64,000 nucleotides of DNA. Source: Zanthoxylum bungeanum (taxonomy: Eukaryota; Streptophyta; Magnoliopsida; Sapindales; Rutaceae). The position numbers and the translations under genes are program-made. Below are positions 32,764-43,895 of this stretch, one piece after another. Positions within the stretch are counted from its first letter, which is position 1; each line of letters starts with the position of its first letter. The DNA is taken from NCBI GenBank assembly GCA_019454045.1, contig SKCR01038887.1, positions 62,001 through 126,000 on the forward strand, read 5' to 3'. The notes under the pieces are model-generated. The model saw only the letters and a list, made by a program, of their open reading frames with translations, did not search any database and was not told the origin of the DNA.

Positions 32764-35327
32764 TGTTGTAGTTGGTGTTTGGAGCGCCAATCCGAATAAT
32801 ATATTATATATTTTATTATTTATTAATAAAATAACTAAATTTTCATTTTATACCTTATTAATGGTATTGTCATTATGCATATTAGATTAATGTATAAATA
32901 TGCTAAGAATGACATCGACCTTAGAATAGTCTTGCAGTAATACTGGACACTAGGTGGTCCGATATTGGGATAGTATTACTATTATAAACTATTCTTAAAG
33001 TAAATATTCCTAGTCATTGGTTTTGAAATACGGTCGAATTCTTATAACCTAGAAAGCTATAGCACATGTCGTATATTAGAATTGGAGTTCCAATGGTTTA
33101 ACCAAATGTACAATGAGCTTTGGAAGCTCGTTTAGACATGTGGGTATTTTTTGGAGCGAATATTGAATGACTCACATGTGATTCCTAATAGTTGGAAGTA
33201 CACACCACCGTCAATAGGAAACTTCTCGAGTTGAGTAGCATATGTGATCCTTTGACTATATGATATCATTGATTTTGTGTAAGATCCTCCACGCTTAAAT
33301 GCCATGTATGTCAGAAACCTTTCATGGTCCGACCTCTAGATGTCTGTTGGGTGTGGACCGTTGTACTTATTGATAAAGTGTGTATCAAGATAGGATCTGT
33401 CGGCCCATATGTGTACCATAATGGGTTTAGGTATCCTTATGAGTAAGTCACGATTCTTATAGACTTTGGCCAAAGTCAATCACCTAGGGTGGATCACATT
33501 AGTTGTAAGAATCGTGGACATGTTGACATGAGATGTGCGCCTCGAAAACTTAATGGTGTATTCTATGTTTCCTAGGTACAACTTGGATAGCCTACGACAG
33601 AGGGATTGTCAAATATATGTGATGACCTCGACTTGTATAGTTCAGAAAAATCGTTCGTATTCTTCGTGAATTCGGAGGTGGCTGAATTACGTACATATTA
33701 GCTAGGCTTATATTAAGAACGTGTATGGACTTATAGAGTCCCATAATATGAAGTGTATTCGTTGAGCACTTGGTAGCCGATAATTTTTGATAATAAATAA
33801 TATTCGATATTATAATTATCAACTAAGATAATTAAATGTTATTGGATAACATTGATTATTTACTTTAACCTATTTGGATTAATCTAAAATTTACTCAAGT
33901 GATTTGTCTTAATTTCATAAATATCTCTACCATTTGAGGATATTTTGGTAATTGCAAATATGTCACTATAGGTGTCTTTGGCTTGATTTAATTGGATTAA
34001 ATCAAAATGGTAGACATATAGCTAATCCATTATTTATACTTTATCTTGATTTAATTGGATTAAATCAAAGTGGTATACAAAGGTGATTAATCAAATCTAA
34101 TTATACATATTTGACAAATTTGATTAAACCCACATAAAAGTGGATTAGAACTTTTATTAATTAAAAATTGCCTAAATTTTGCTATAAATAGAAGCTTGAG
34201 CAAGATTGAATTTAATTGTGTAAAGCTAAATACAATTAATTCTGGGAGAAATTAGCCTAAGTAAGAGACAGTGTTTTAGAGAATCTTTGGAAGATCTCTA
34301 CAACATTTCATCTAGGAGAAATCAAGATATGATCTTGGAGTGAAGCTTGCTAGCATTGGAATCAAAATTAGATCTTGGAGTCAAGCTTGCAAACCTTGGA
34401 AGTTCTCCAACCATTTCAACAAAGAGAAAAAGATTGGATCTTTGCATCAAGCTTGCTAGGTAAGTTTGAACTTCACTTAAGTTATGTTATTCATTAATGA
34501 ATTTTCAATAGTGAGACAATATAGTGATGAATTATGTACTTGATGCATGATTACATAGCTTAAAGTTGAAATAAGGCTAATGAATTGTGTTAGGATACTT
34601 TGGAAGTATAAACACAACATACTTGTAAGGTAAAATTGTTCATGTTGGACGTGGAATAATAATACGAGTTTGAAACTCTAGATTAAAGCTTAGAGCTATG
34701 GCTACTATTCCAGAATCACTTAACCACCTTTGGGTGAACTAGAATTGTTCATGAGACAGTTCATTGTGATATTCTAAATGGTTTGTGTTTTGATTCAAAC
34801 TAATACATATATGAATTTAGAATACATGCATGTTAGTTGTATAACAGTGTTGATGATGGTTATGATGCTAAAATTTTATTTTAGGTGTATTGAAGTATTA
34901 TGAGAAAATTGGAAGTGTTTAGTATTGGTTTGAAGTTGTAAAATTCCCACTGCCTAGGGCAGTGTCACTCTGACCTTCCAGCGTCGTGACACCGAGAATC
35001 GGACCTAGGAGCATCGTGACGCCCACCCTTCCATGACGCGATGCCGAGACGTTCAGCTCTCATAGTTGCTCTCGCACTTTGGGCCGTCTCGACCTCTAAG
35101 CTTCTGCGTCGCGACGCGTAGAGCTGATGAACACTGAAATTTCATTTTCTCCGTTCTGAAGTTTCCAGACTACGTTTTGGTCCATGTTTTGTCCTACAGA
35201 CTCAAAACATAATTTAGTTTTACATAAAATATTTTAAAATACACCCATGCTAGATATCTAGGAGTTAGACCACTTTCACTGCACGGGGCTCCGATCCGAC
35301 CCTAGGGATTCCACATCAGTGCTAACA
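32764..35327 (+). repeat. 3' LTR of element J
   Basis: It starts TGTTGTAGTTGG and ends AGTGCTAACA, followed by GATTC at 35328-35332. It aligns with the 5' LTR once the insertions there are removed, and has uninterrupted sequence at both insertion sites. The TATA box TATAAATAG is at 34183-34191. Open frames such as 33592-33822 are incidental. Confidence 0.9.
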
Positions 35328-35332
35328 GATTC

Positions 35333-37232
35333 ATTCTCCTCCCATTGTAGCGATACTCGTTAAAAAGCCTTTGCACCCATGTCTAATCATTCTACAAACC
35401 TACATGGTAAAAATGATGGGTACCATAACCCGACTACGATCACTGACTACCTTCCCTCAATCTCAACACCCAATCCCTTGTATAATATATATATATTGAT
35501 GTCCTTCCTTGAAGGAAAACTCATAATCAAAGGAATCATGTTAGACTCCGCTACACTACATAGACAAGGAATACAAGTATTGGAAATAAATGAATTTGTA
35601 GACCCTGTAACAAAAAAAGCTCAAACGAGCATACCTGATACTCGAACTGTACTAGATATAACATCGCCACCATCACGTACCTCCTTCTCTGTCATGGCGA
35701 AGGCTCATCCTCTATCAGCATCCGGTGCAAAATTTGTCTGAGATGTATGTCCTCTACCACCATATGCTCTACTCGATTTCCCTCTACATCTACCCTATGG
35801 GAAACCCAAACCTCACCCACGACTACCACCAGAACATGTCCCTCTACCATGTCCTACTATCACTACTTCTCCTGCTGTTACTCAACTCCTCGAGATCCAT
35901 CACTCGCGGAGCAATCTCTGGCCAAATGTCCAAAATACTGACTTTCATAACATCTATTTCCTTTTTTGTATTGTGTGTTTGATATGAACCTCCTGACCAT
36001 AGTTATAGCATCATCGCGTGCTAGCCGGTCGAGATGCTACACTCGATGTATTTTGATCACCAGATGGTACTGGCCTCTACTATGACCTTGCTTAGTTTTG
36101 AAACTACAGAACTGTCCTCTATGAGGTGTACTGTATGTGCCTTTGGGTGGTATCCCGTTGTGTCTCAGCTACATAGAATAGCGTCTACTATTTGATCTAC
36201 CTTGTCTCCCATCAGAGACCTCATCTTAACCCCATCTTCATACTCTCTCTAAAAGCTATTATGTTCTCTCTCTTGATCTTTATGTCACTCTATACAATCA
36301 TAGCCCTGTCAACCACAATATATATGACAGCTTCCCAAAATTGGGATCTTCTCCTAATCTCCAATCTCCATCCACTCTTGAACTTCTCACATTGTCCTCC
36401 TCTCGTCGAATTTAACTATGGGTAGTACTGAGATAGGGAAATCATTCACCTCTCATACGCCATCACTGTCTCTGATGGTCTCTGAACTATATGCTCAAAC
36501 TCACGACGCTGCTCACTACGATAAGCATATGGGAAATAGTTCTCATTGAAGGCTTTCTCGAACATATCCCATGTGATATATTGAGGTCTTCTAAGTCCAT
36601 CAGCCTTCCGATAGTCTGGTGCTCTCAATCTATCCATCAGTACAGTCTCAGTGTGTTTCCACTAAGTCTCTGTCTCACCTCTCATCATAAAAGTAGCAAA
36701 CTTAACATTCTTTTGATCTGTCAAGTCTAACATACTGAATATGTGTTTGATGTCATTCTTCTATTTCTCTACGCAAGGGGATCAACTATATCATAAACTA
36801 ATGAGGCCTCAAATTAAGAAATTTGTCCAGCTTGCTCGTACTACTATTGCTGCTCGAAGGTATATTAGCCGATATCCCTCTAGAAACCATCTGTGCAACT
36901 ACATCAATAAACCTCCCCAATACATCTTCTAGATGTGTCATTATCAGGGGAACTGAAGGAGCGGCATGAGTCATATTAGGTAACTCCGTATGATAGGGTC
37001 AGGTATAGCTGCAGGAATAGCGGAGACGCAGCTGTCGGAACTACTGGAGGTATAGGTCTAGAAGCTTTGTCACCCTCAATAATCGATGGAAACACTAGAT
37101 GAAGCTACATTCGATTCAGGCTCTACAGGTTAAGTATTAGGTCTCTCAATACTAATACCCGAATTTCTCACATATCGTAAAACTCTCATTCTCCCCATGT
37201 TGAGTACTAGTATCACGACCACGTCCAGACAT
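35333..37232 (-). pseudogene. Chromovirus gag and protease (element D), broken
   Basis: On the minus strand a start at 37232 begins MSGRGRDTSTQHGENESF, then stops and shifts follow. The gag core at 36637-36446 reads ITWDMFEKAFNENYFP and EQRREFEHIVQRPSETVMAYER, the standard gypsy gag signature. A zinc knuckle at 35952-35905 reads CYESQYFGHLARDC, with Ser for the second Cys. Protease remains near 35625-35590 as VTGSTNSFIS (consensus DSGSTHSFIS), so the catalytic Asp is lost. J interrupts just downstream and RT resumes at 12213. Plus-strand frames here (35379-35741, 36491-36730) are shadows. Confidence 0.82.
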
Positions 37233-37304
37233 TTTCCTACAGACATAAAACTACTCTTCAAATACCCTCATCTAATGCAAGTGTCTAAAAAATCTATAAC
37301 CTCC

Positions 37305-37315
37305 GCTTGATACCA
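37305..37315 (-). other. Primer-binding site of element D
   Basis: On the minus strand TGGTATCAAGC lies about five bases inside the 5' LTR end, matching initiator-Met tRNA. This sets the minus orientation independently of the coding sequence. Confidence 0.8.
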
Positions 37316-37320
37316 AAATT

Positions 37321-38779
37321 TATCACGACCCCATTGCTAAAGCGTTTCTAACCCTAGAAAGAGGTCCGTGAACTACTTCAGCTTGAGCATTCTACATGTA
37401 ATGCAATATAACTAAATTTGTAAAGAAAATAATGTTCCACAAAATGTAATTGAATAAACCTCAAAATAATTGTTTACTGCAAAATCTATGAAAAATATGA
37501 AAATAACCTAAATCTCCTATTTTAAAAGCCAAAAGAAATGTCTGGACCAACGCGGATGGCGACTATGTAAACGAGTCTGATCCTAGTACTGCTACGCTGG
37601 CGAATCACTGGGATGTTTGGGAAAATGGGGTGAGCTAAAAGAGCTCAGTAAGTAAAGCACTCTTACTCTCAACATGACCTCACCAATAAAATATGTATAT
37701 ACATAATTAATATTTAAAAACAGCAATTGTTAATAAAGGGCTATCTCAGACAAAACATACTCATAACAAATCACTCAATCAAACAACGTTTGTTAGCCGG
37801 ATTCAGTAATAATAGATTGAATCCATTGGGAGAGTATCAACATCTCAACTCCTAAGGTTCCCACCATATAACCTTGCATAAATATGCAAGAGGGGGACTA
37901 AACCACTCGCCTCTGCTAAAGTCGGCATAGCCTCGCATCTCTGACCACTATTATGCTAAATCTGACATCATAAGAATAATAACACACAACATCTAACACA
38001 TCACACATCATCACACTCCATCCACAAAGTACTCAAACACCTCATTTCATAATTTGTATTCTCATGCTATCAATTACTTAAAATAAATTTAAACATATAT
38101 GTCTAAATATATTTATACTATACTACATAACTCATATATCAACATCAACCAAACTAAAAATTATGTTAAGGGAATCATCGTGGCATTGTACTTACCTCAA
38201 TCCACACAAATATTCTATAATCTCTATATCCTCGCTAAAATATGAAAAGGATATAAAATTATGATTAGGTCCCTATTTTTACTAAATTTATAATTTTACC
38301 ACCCCAAACTTTCTAAATTTTCAATTTAACCCCCAATACTCTCCTACATCATCATTTGGTTCTAAAACTCTCAAATATCACTTATTACTCCCTAAAAATC
38401 AGAATTTACATATTTGTATCCCTAATCATGCTAATTGCAAATAAGTCCAAAACTTCTAAAATCTTACATTTACACCATTAAATCTGTAAAAATAACGTAC
38501 GAGCTTCAATGACTTCAAAATCTCACAATAAGGTGATCAATAGTTAATACACTTCACGAGGATCACAATGGTGGTGGTGGTGATGGCGAATGCTCGGTGG
38601 TCACAGACGAACAATCAAACAATAATAACTCTCATTTTTGGCTTGTTTTACGATAATCAAAGGTCCGATTTGGGCAACCAAAGTGTCCAACCTGTGTATG
38701 TCGACAAGGGAAAGATTATAGTTTGGGAAAAAATATGGATAAGGAAATCAACTTAAAATTTAAAAAATGAGATATCATA
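37321..38779 (-). repeat. 5' LTR of element D
   Basis: On the plus strand it begins TATCACGACCC (TGTCACGACCC in the partner) and ends ATATCATA, followed by GTCGT at 38780-38784. It aligns end to end with 8405-9891, including the GGT microsatellite at 38570-38585 and the phrase GCTTGAGCATTCTACATGT. Confidence 0.9.
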
Positions 38780-39449
38780 GTCGTTGAGTACTTTGAATGT
38801 TCTTTGGTTTCGTCATTGGGTATTCTTTGAGGATGATATTATGTGAAACTCCCAGGACTGTGTTAGTTATTTTTATTTTTGCATTTTTTTTTCATAATTG
38901 TATGGGTATGTGAATGACGTTTGTGGGGTGTCGTGTGTTGTAAGCGCTAATAAGACTATAAACTCATCTACTAGGGTCGTCTAAGGGTTTAAAAGCTTGT
39001 TGCATACGCTAAATACAATCATGATCCTTACGAAAGTGGCTTAGGTTAATTGGTTTTTAGTTATTTTATTTTATTTATTTCTTTTGTTTTGTTCGAGTAC
39101 TAGCAAAATGTTAAGTTTGGGGGTGTGATAAGAGGTTTATATCCCTATATTTCACAACCCTTTATCTTAATAGTTTGTGGCTGATATCGGGTTTTATGAG
39201 CGAATTTATATGTTTTGGGTACGTTTTGCAAGTTAAAATAAATATCAAGACTCAACGGAATCAATGAGGAATGAGAATGGTAAAATACGAAATAAATCGG
39301 GGTTTATTTCAGTGTTAAAATGCATGTCCCGACACTGAGTGCGCATTGAGACGCGCACATGAACAAAAATTAACTAGAACATATCTTGCTATGTTGCTTT
39401 AATTCAAAGTCCATATTACTATAAATTCAAATTGACGAGCGTCGCAACA
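38780..39449 (+). other. Element C, right part: 3' non-coding end and LTR start
   Basis: After the GTCGT duplication the Tat/Athila-like region continues. A purine tract, TTAAGTTTGGGGGTG (39111-39125), precedes TGATAAGAGG at 39126, which I take as the start of C's 3' LTR. About 320 bp of this LTR are present before a second TGATAAG-type terminus at 39450. No gene is visible. Confidence 0.55.
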
Positions 39450-39694
39450 TGATAAGGGGAAAATATATCAATATTTACCGCCCTTTTTACTTAATCTCTT
39501 GTATAGTTTCTTGAGATTTGTGAATTTGTTGATGTATTTTGTGTATTTTGTAGATAAATAAGGTTTTAGGACTCACTGGAATCAAATCGGGGCCAAAAGA
39601 GCGAAAAACAGACAAAAAGGGCAAAATTGTCATTTCGACACCGCGACACACACAACCTCTGCATCGCGACGTGATGACGTAATCAGCCTACTGA
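39450..39694 (+). repeat. Element E: start of a second TGATAAG-type gypsy LTR
   Basis: TGATAAGGGGAAAATATATC followed by AATATTTACCGCC opens about 245 bp that are cut by element F at 39695. The first about 150 bp match 63738-63890. The block TTTTGTAGATAAATAAGG then AGGACTCACTGGAATCA also has a diverged counterpart in C's LTR near 39225. Confidence 0.55.
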
Positions 39695-41547
39695 TGTTAG
39701 TGTCTCTAAGACATGCAAAGGAACCTAAACATGATTCGAGTGTGAATAAAATTAAATAAGTAGCAGAAATACTCACATTGATCGGTTGAATTTCAAAACT
39801 TTTTGGTTGGATGTAGAAGCTCCAAGCCCTCCTTTTGAGTTCCAAACTCTTGGGTGAGTTTCCCTATCACCTTTCTTTGACTCCTTTATGTGCTAGCAAG
39901 AACAATTTTTGAAAGAAATTTTCCCTTCCAAAGAGAGAACATTCGGCCAAGTGCGCAAAAGAGGGAGAGAGTGAATAGTGATGTGTTTTCCAAAAACAAT
40001 TACCAAAAGTTAAGTTGACTTGGTAGGTATGATGTGTAATAAATCCAATTCACTTTATTTCCAACCACTACATCACAAGTTGACAAGTGATGTGAGTTGT
40101 GGGTCCCACCTTTTGAATTCAAAATTCAAGTTGGCTTACACAACACACTTTGGGCCCGATTCGTTTAATCCGACTAAACGAATTTTCCGTTGCTAAATAA
40201 TTAAATCCAATTTAATTAAATAATAATGCCTCACAAAATTATTACGAAAGTTGCTTACGAATTAATTCCAAATTAATTCGTTCGCTTGAATTAAAATCCA
40301 ATTTTAATTCCGTAATGAAATCCAATTTCAATTAATATATCCGATATATTATTTTAGCCCAATTAAATAAATTAAATAGTAAAATCCAATTTAACTATTA
40401 AATTTACTTTGCCGATTAATTCCAAATTAATCGCGTTCTCTCGTTTCGACGAATTAATCCCAGATTAATTTTTGCCGTAATTAATCCTAGATTAATTTTC
40501 TCTCTCCTAATTAATCCCGGATTAATTCTGTTCAAGTCAAATGTCATCTGTGAATCTTTGGGAAGAGACCCAAGAGATCCCTGGATATGTTGGTAGTAAA
40601 TACGGTTGTCGGACAATCCGACCCGTGCGTACCCGGTACCACATTCTTACCGATTTACAAGACATGGTTGGCTTCTAGCAAAGCACCATACCTACCCAAT
40701 TCTCCAGAAATATATTCAACATGGAATATATATAATATGTATCAGACATAGTATACAATGTATTGCGTATTGCGATCCAGTTTCAGATGTCACATGCTAG
40801 GCCTGGGGCTGGAATTGTGTCTGCCCCGTACGAAGCATATATCGGATAATCATGACCTAGTCATACTATCCCGATAGCTGCAGTATTTGAGAGTACTAGT
40901 TCTGTATCCCTGCGTCATCATCATCTCCATATAACTGAAGTGATACTTCCATCTTGACATCACACCCAATATACTACGATTCTCAGTAAACCCAGAAGAG
41001 GCGTACACAGAACCTGTTAAAGTCCCGGACGACCAAAACCAAAGCGTACTGATTGTCGCAAGTATTAGCGATGCAAGTATCAGGTTATGACCAAATACAC
41101 CTACCCTAATTCAGATTCTCATAGACACATAGTCATACTACCAATGGGACTCTGAGGTGTCTATCTAGAGCGAAGCTGTTCCCTGTCCAACGGCTAACAG
41201 AACCTCCTATTACACTTGCATAAGTATCCAATACTTAAATATATGAGAACTATGTTGTTATGCTTCATAACGCGCACAAGTGTAATACTAGCCTATTCCG
41301 CATTATCGATGTCCAGTCTCGATAATACTATGACTAGGGATATTTAATGATTAAACCTTTCGTGGATTAATATTGTCTCATATCTTATTAATCTGTTACT
41401 AATCATATGGACTTTTATCATTTATATATCCAAGTAATCCAATTACAAAATGATAAAAGAGCAATTTCCTTTGTCACATAGTTAATTTGTACAAAGAACA
41501 CCATGTCTTTTACAAATAGTGATGCTATGGGTCATAATTGTCCAACA
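39695..41547 (-). repeat. 3' LTR of element F
   Basis: On the plus strand it starts TGTTAGTGTCTCTAAGAC and ends TAATTGTCCAACA. It abuts a polypurine tract on the interior side and matches the split 5' LTR (47343-48283 and 53144-53310) closely. It contains the clearest copy of the inverted-repeat run (40198-40527). A TATATAAATGAT motif on the minus strand (about 41417-41430) is a plausible promoter. Confidence 0.88.
40198..40527. repeat. Run of about ten short inverted repeats with 3-nt centres
   Basis: Successive inverted repeats, arm-centre-arm: TAATTAAAT/CCA (imperfect at its edge) at 40198-40218; CGAATTAATT/CCA at 40258-40280; GAATTAAAAT/CCA at 40288-40310; TGAAAT/CCA at 40316-40330; TAATATAT/CCG at 40333-40351; an imperfect CCA-centred one near 40376-40398; CGATTAATT/CCA at 40413-40433; AATTAATC with CCA at 40452-40470, CTA at 40479-40497 and CCG at 40509-40527. 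Most have perfect arms of 6-10 bp. Each could fold as a hairpin in RNA or extrude as a small cruciform. Counterparts occur in the other LTRs of the group. Confidence 0.85.
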
Positions 41548-41562
41548 ATCTCCCACTTGGCC
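41548..41562 (-). other. Polypurine tract of element F
   Basis: On the minus strand CCAAGTGGGAGAT runs up to the LTR start at 41547. The same tract is at 51180-51192 in G (plus) and 55711-55723 in I (minus), showing that the three share one lineage. Confidence 0.75.
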
Positions 41563-41599
41563 TATAGCCAATCACTCAAGTGTCCAACACCTGAACTAT

Positions 41600-43562
41600 G
41601 TACGGGTCGCTCAAAATTTTACTGAGATATAGCTTTCGTCAGTGGATCTGCAAGGTTATCATCTGAAATGATTTTTCGATCTTCATATCTCCATGATGTG
41701 TGATCTCTCGAATCAAATAAAATCGTAAAATTACATACTTGGATCATTGATGAGACCGTAATTCCTTAGCCTGTGTTGTAGCCTAGCTCAGTTGCTAACA
41801 GAGCTACTTTTAATCCAATTAGGAATTTTATAGATGCAAAATGCTTCTTGCTGCCCAGCCGCAACAATGTATTCCACTTTGTTATTGAATCGGCAACAAT
41901 ATCTTGCTTGGAAGATTTCCAGCTCACTGTTCCGTTGTTCAAACAAAATATGTATCCTGACTTACAGTCGTCTTTATCGGTTTGGAAACTTGCAACGGTG
42001 AACCCAGTCACCTCAAGTTCTCCATCTCCATAAATTAAGAAAGCATCCTTAGTTCCTCTAAGATACTTAAGGATGTTCTTAACATCAATCCAGTGACCAT
42101 CACCTGGATCGGCCTGATTATGACTACATATGCTCAAAGCGTATGAGACACCAGGTCGCGTACATGTTATGGCATGCATGATCTATCTGACTGCTTAAGC
42201 GAACGGGATCCGATTCATTGAATCTCTCTCATCTTGAGTTTCAGGACACATGTCCTTAGATAGAGAGAAGCCATGTGTTAATGTACGAGTTCTCAGAGAG
42301 TGCCAATAACTTTTAGATCTATCCCAGTAGATCCTTATTCCTAGAATAAAGGTTGCCTCTCCCAAGTTTTTCAGGAGAATTTTAATGAAAGCAAAGCTTG
42401 CTTTCACCGATTTAAATATGGGAATGTCATTGCTATGAAGCAATACATCATCAACGTATATGACATTCATTGTCAGGTACTCCCACTAACCTTCTTATAT
42501 ACACAAGAATCATCTTCATTTTGAATGAAACCATATTGTAATATGATCTCATCAAAACGTTGGTTCCAAGAACGTAATTCTTGCTTCAATCCATAAATGG
42601 ATCCATTTAACTTGCAAACCTTCCGATACAAGCCTAGCTTTGTACGTTTCTATGTTGCCATCCATGTCTTTCTTCACCATGAAAACCCATTTGCTACCAA
42701 TAGGCATAATGCCTTCTAGTACATCAACCAGTGTCCAAACTTGGTTGTATACATGGAATCCATTTCGAACTTCATGGCATCTTGCCATAAAGCGGAGTCG
42801 ATACCTTGTATCGCTTCCTCATACGTAGCCGATTCATTATCCTCAATAAGATTAATATCTACATGAGGTAAGATGAGAAATCCATGCCTCTTAGGTTATT
42901 TTCTGACTCTCTCTGACCTACGCGGTTCTTGTGTATTAGAATATTTTGGAACAGTCTCATCCCTGATGAACTGTTCGTGTTCCATGAGGGGATGGGTGCC
43001 AGGAATAGTATCACTCCGATTTTCATCGAGTTTAATTTTCCTCCCACTTGCCACCGCATTTAGGAATTCCTCTAAGGAAAACCGCATGGAGAGCAACAAA
43101 TATTTTTGTTCTCTTCTAGGTTGTGTAAGTAATATTTACTGGTTTCCCTAGGATAACCAATTACAAATAGGCACTTATCTGATTTGGGTTCTAGTTTGGT
43201 ACCATCCAAGCGTTTAACATGCCCAGCATCCCCAAATCTTCAGGAATGAGAAACCCGGTTTCTTTCCTGTCCATATTCCCTATGGAGTCTGTCCAAAAGA
43301 CTTTGACGAAACCTTATTCAAAATAAGAATTGCATTGTTCAATGTGTATCCCGTGAAGGAAATTAGTAGCTCAGTGCGACTCATCATAAACCTTACCATG
43401 TCCAACAAAGTTCGGTTTCTCCGTTCGGACACACCACTCAATTGAGGTGTTCCGGGAGGAGTCCACTGTAAAAGAATACTATACTCTTTCAAGTAATCGA
43501 GAAAGTCATTGCTCAAGTATTTTCCACCACGGTCCAACTGTGATGTTTTAATACTTTTCTGA
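41600..43562 (-). pseudogene. Copia integrase (C-terminal part), RT and RNase H (element F), broken
   Basis: Reading leftward: integrase LDRGGKYLSNDFLDYLKEY and GVSERRNRTLLDMV (43537-43280); the integrase C-terminal region to about 42859; RT from NQVWTLVDV and GSKWVFMVKKDMDGNIETYKA (42788-42640). At that point RLVSE is joined directly to VKWIHLWIEA, skipping about 222 bp that carry FSPVA and MDVKTAFL in element G. The RT palm motif IYVDDVLLHSND is at 42470-42430. RNase H follows at 42179-41766 (QADPGDGHWIDVKNILKYLRG, SGYIFCLNNGTVSWKSSKQ). The last part (to about 41600) is stop-rich. The RT could not be active. Confidence 0.85.
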
Positions 43563-43765
43563 AGAGTAGATACTTGGATGGATTTGATCTTAATTCATAT
43601 GATGTCTGCGAATCTTGTTTATTAGGCAAAGTGCCTAAAACACCTTTTAGTGGTAAGTGTGTACGTGCCACCGAGCTGTTAGCCCTCGTTCAAGGTGACG
43701 TATGTGGGCCCATATCTAGCCACACTAGAGGTGAATATCAATACTTTGTAACCTATCCACATTGA
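43563..43765 (+). pseudogene. Inverted GAG-pre-integrase segment inside element F
   Basis: A plus-strand frame (43574-43765) reads MDGFDLNSYDVCESCLLGK, then PFSGK, ELLALVQGDVCGPIS and GEYQYFVTYP. This is the zinc-binding and first catalytic-Asp region of integrase, but it points opposite to the rest of F's pol. The minus-strand frame stops at 43562 (KSIKT) and resumes right of 43765. The roughly 110 bp that should follow (DDASRYGYVYLMRHKS in element G) are gone, so inversion came with a deletion. Confidence 0.82.
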
Positions 43766-43895
43766 CGAGTCGTGTCACAGACATCAATACCACAAATAAG
43801 TCTCATCCGTGTTACTTAGTTTGAGCCTTTTTGTTTGTCATATTATATGTTTGAGATTCATTTATATTCAAAATATAAAGACTATTATTAACATC

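Larger units (their letters stand above)
12214..35327 (+). mobile_element. Element J: Ty1/copia retrotransposon, full length, carrying nested insertions
   Basis: The 5' LTR is 12214-17211, the primer site 17215-17226, gag 28404-29423, integrase 29707 onward, RT 30711 onward, RNase H ends 32722, the polypurine tract is 32751-32763 and the 3' LTR 32764-35327. The target duplication GATTC flanks it. It carries a solo LTR and a GC-rich inverted-repeat element in its 5' LTR, and element K in its leader. Without these it would be about 10.2 kb. It interrupts element D. pol has many stops and an internal duplication; gag remains open. Confidence 0.9.
8405..38779 (-). mobile_element. Element D: Ty3/gypsy chromovirus (Tekay/Del-like), nested host of J
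   Basis: Two LTRs (8405-9891 and 37321-38779) are flanked by the identical 5-bp target duplication GTCGT (8400-8404 and 38780-38784). On the minus strand the order is 5' LTR, primer site, gag-protease (37232-35333), then RT, integrase and chromodomain (12213-9929), then 3' LTR. Element J splits it between protease and RT. Removing J and its own insertions leaves an element of about 7.3 kb, a normal chromovirus size. Every coding segment carries stops or frameshifts. Confidence 0.92.

Noticed and set aside
35379..35741. 120-codon plus-strand frame
   Set aside because: It is the antisense shadow of D's protease region, where the minus strand shows the gypsy VTGSTNSFIS relic.
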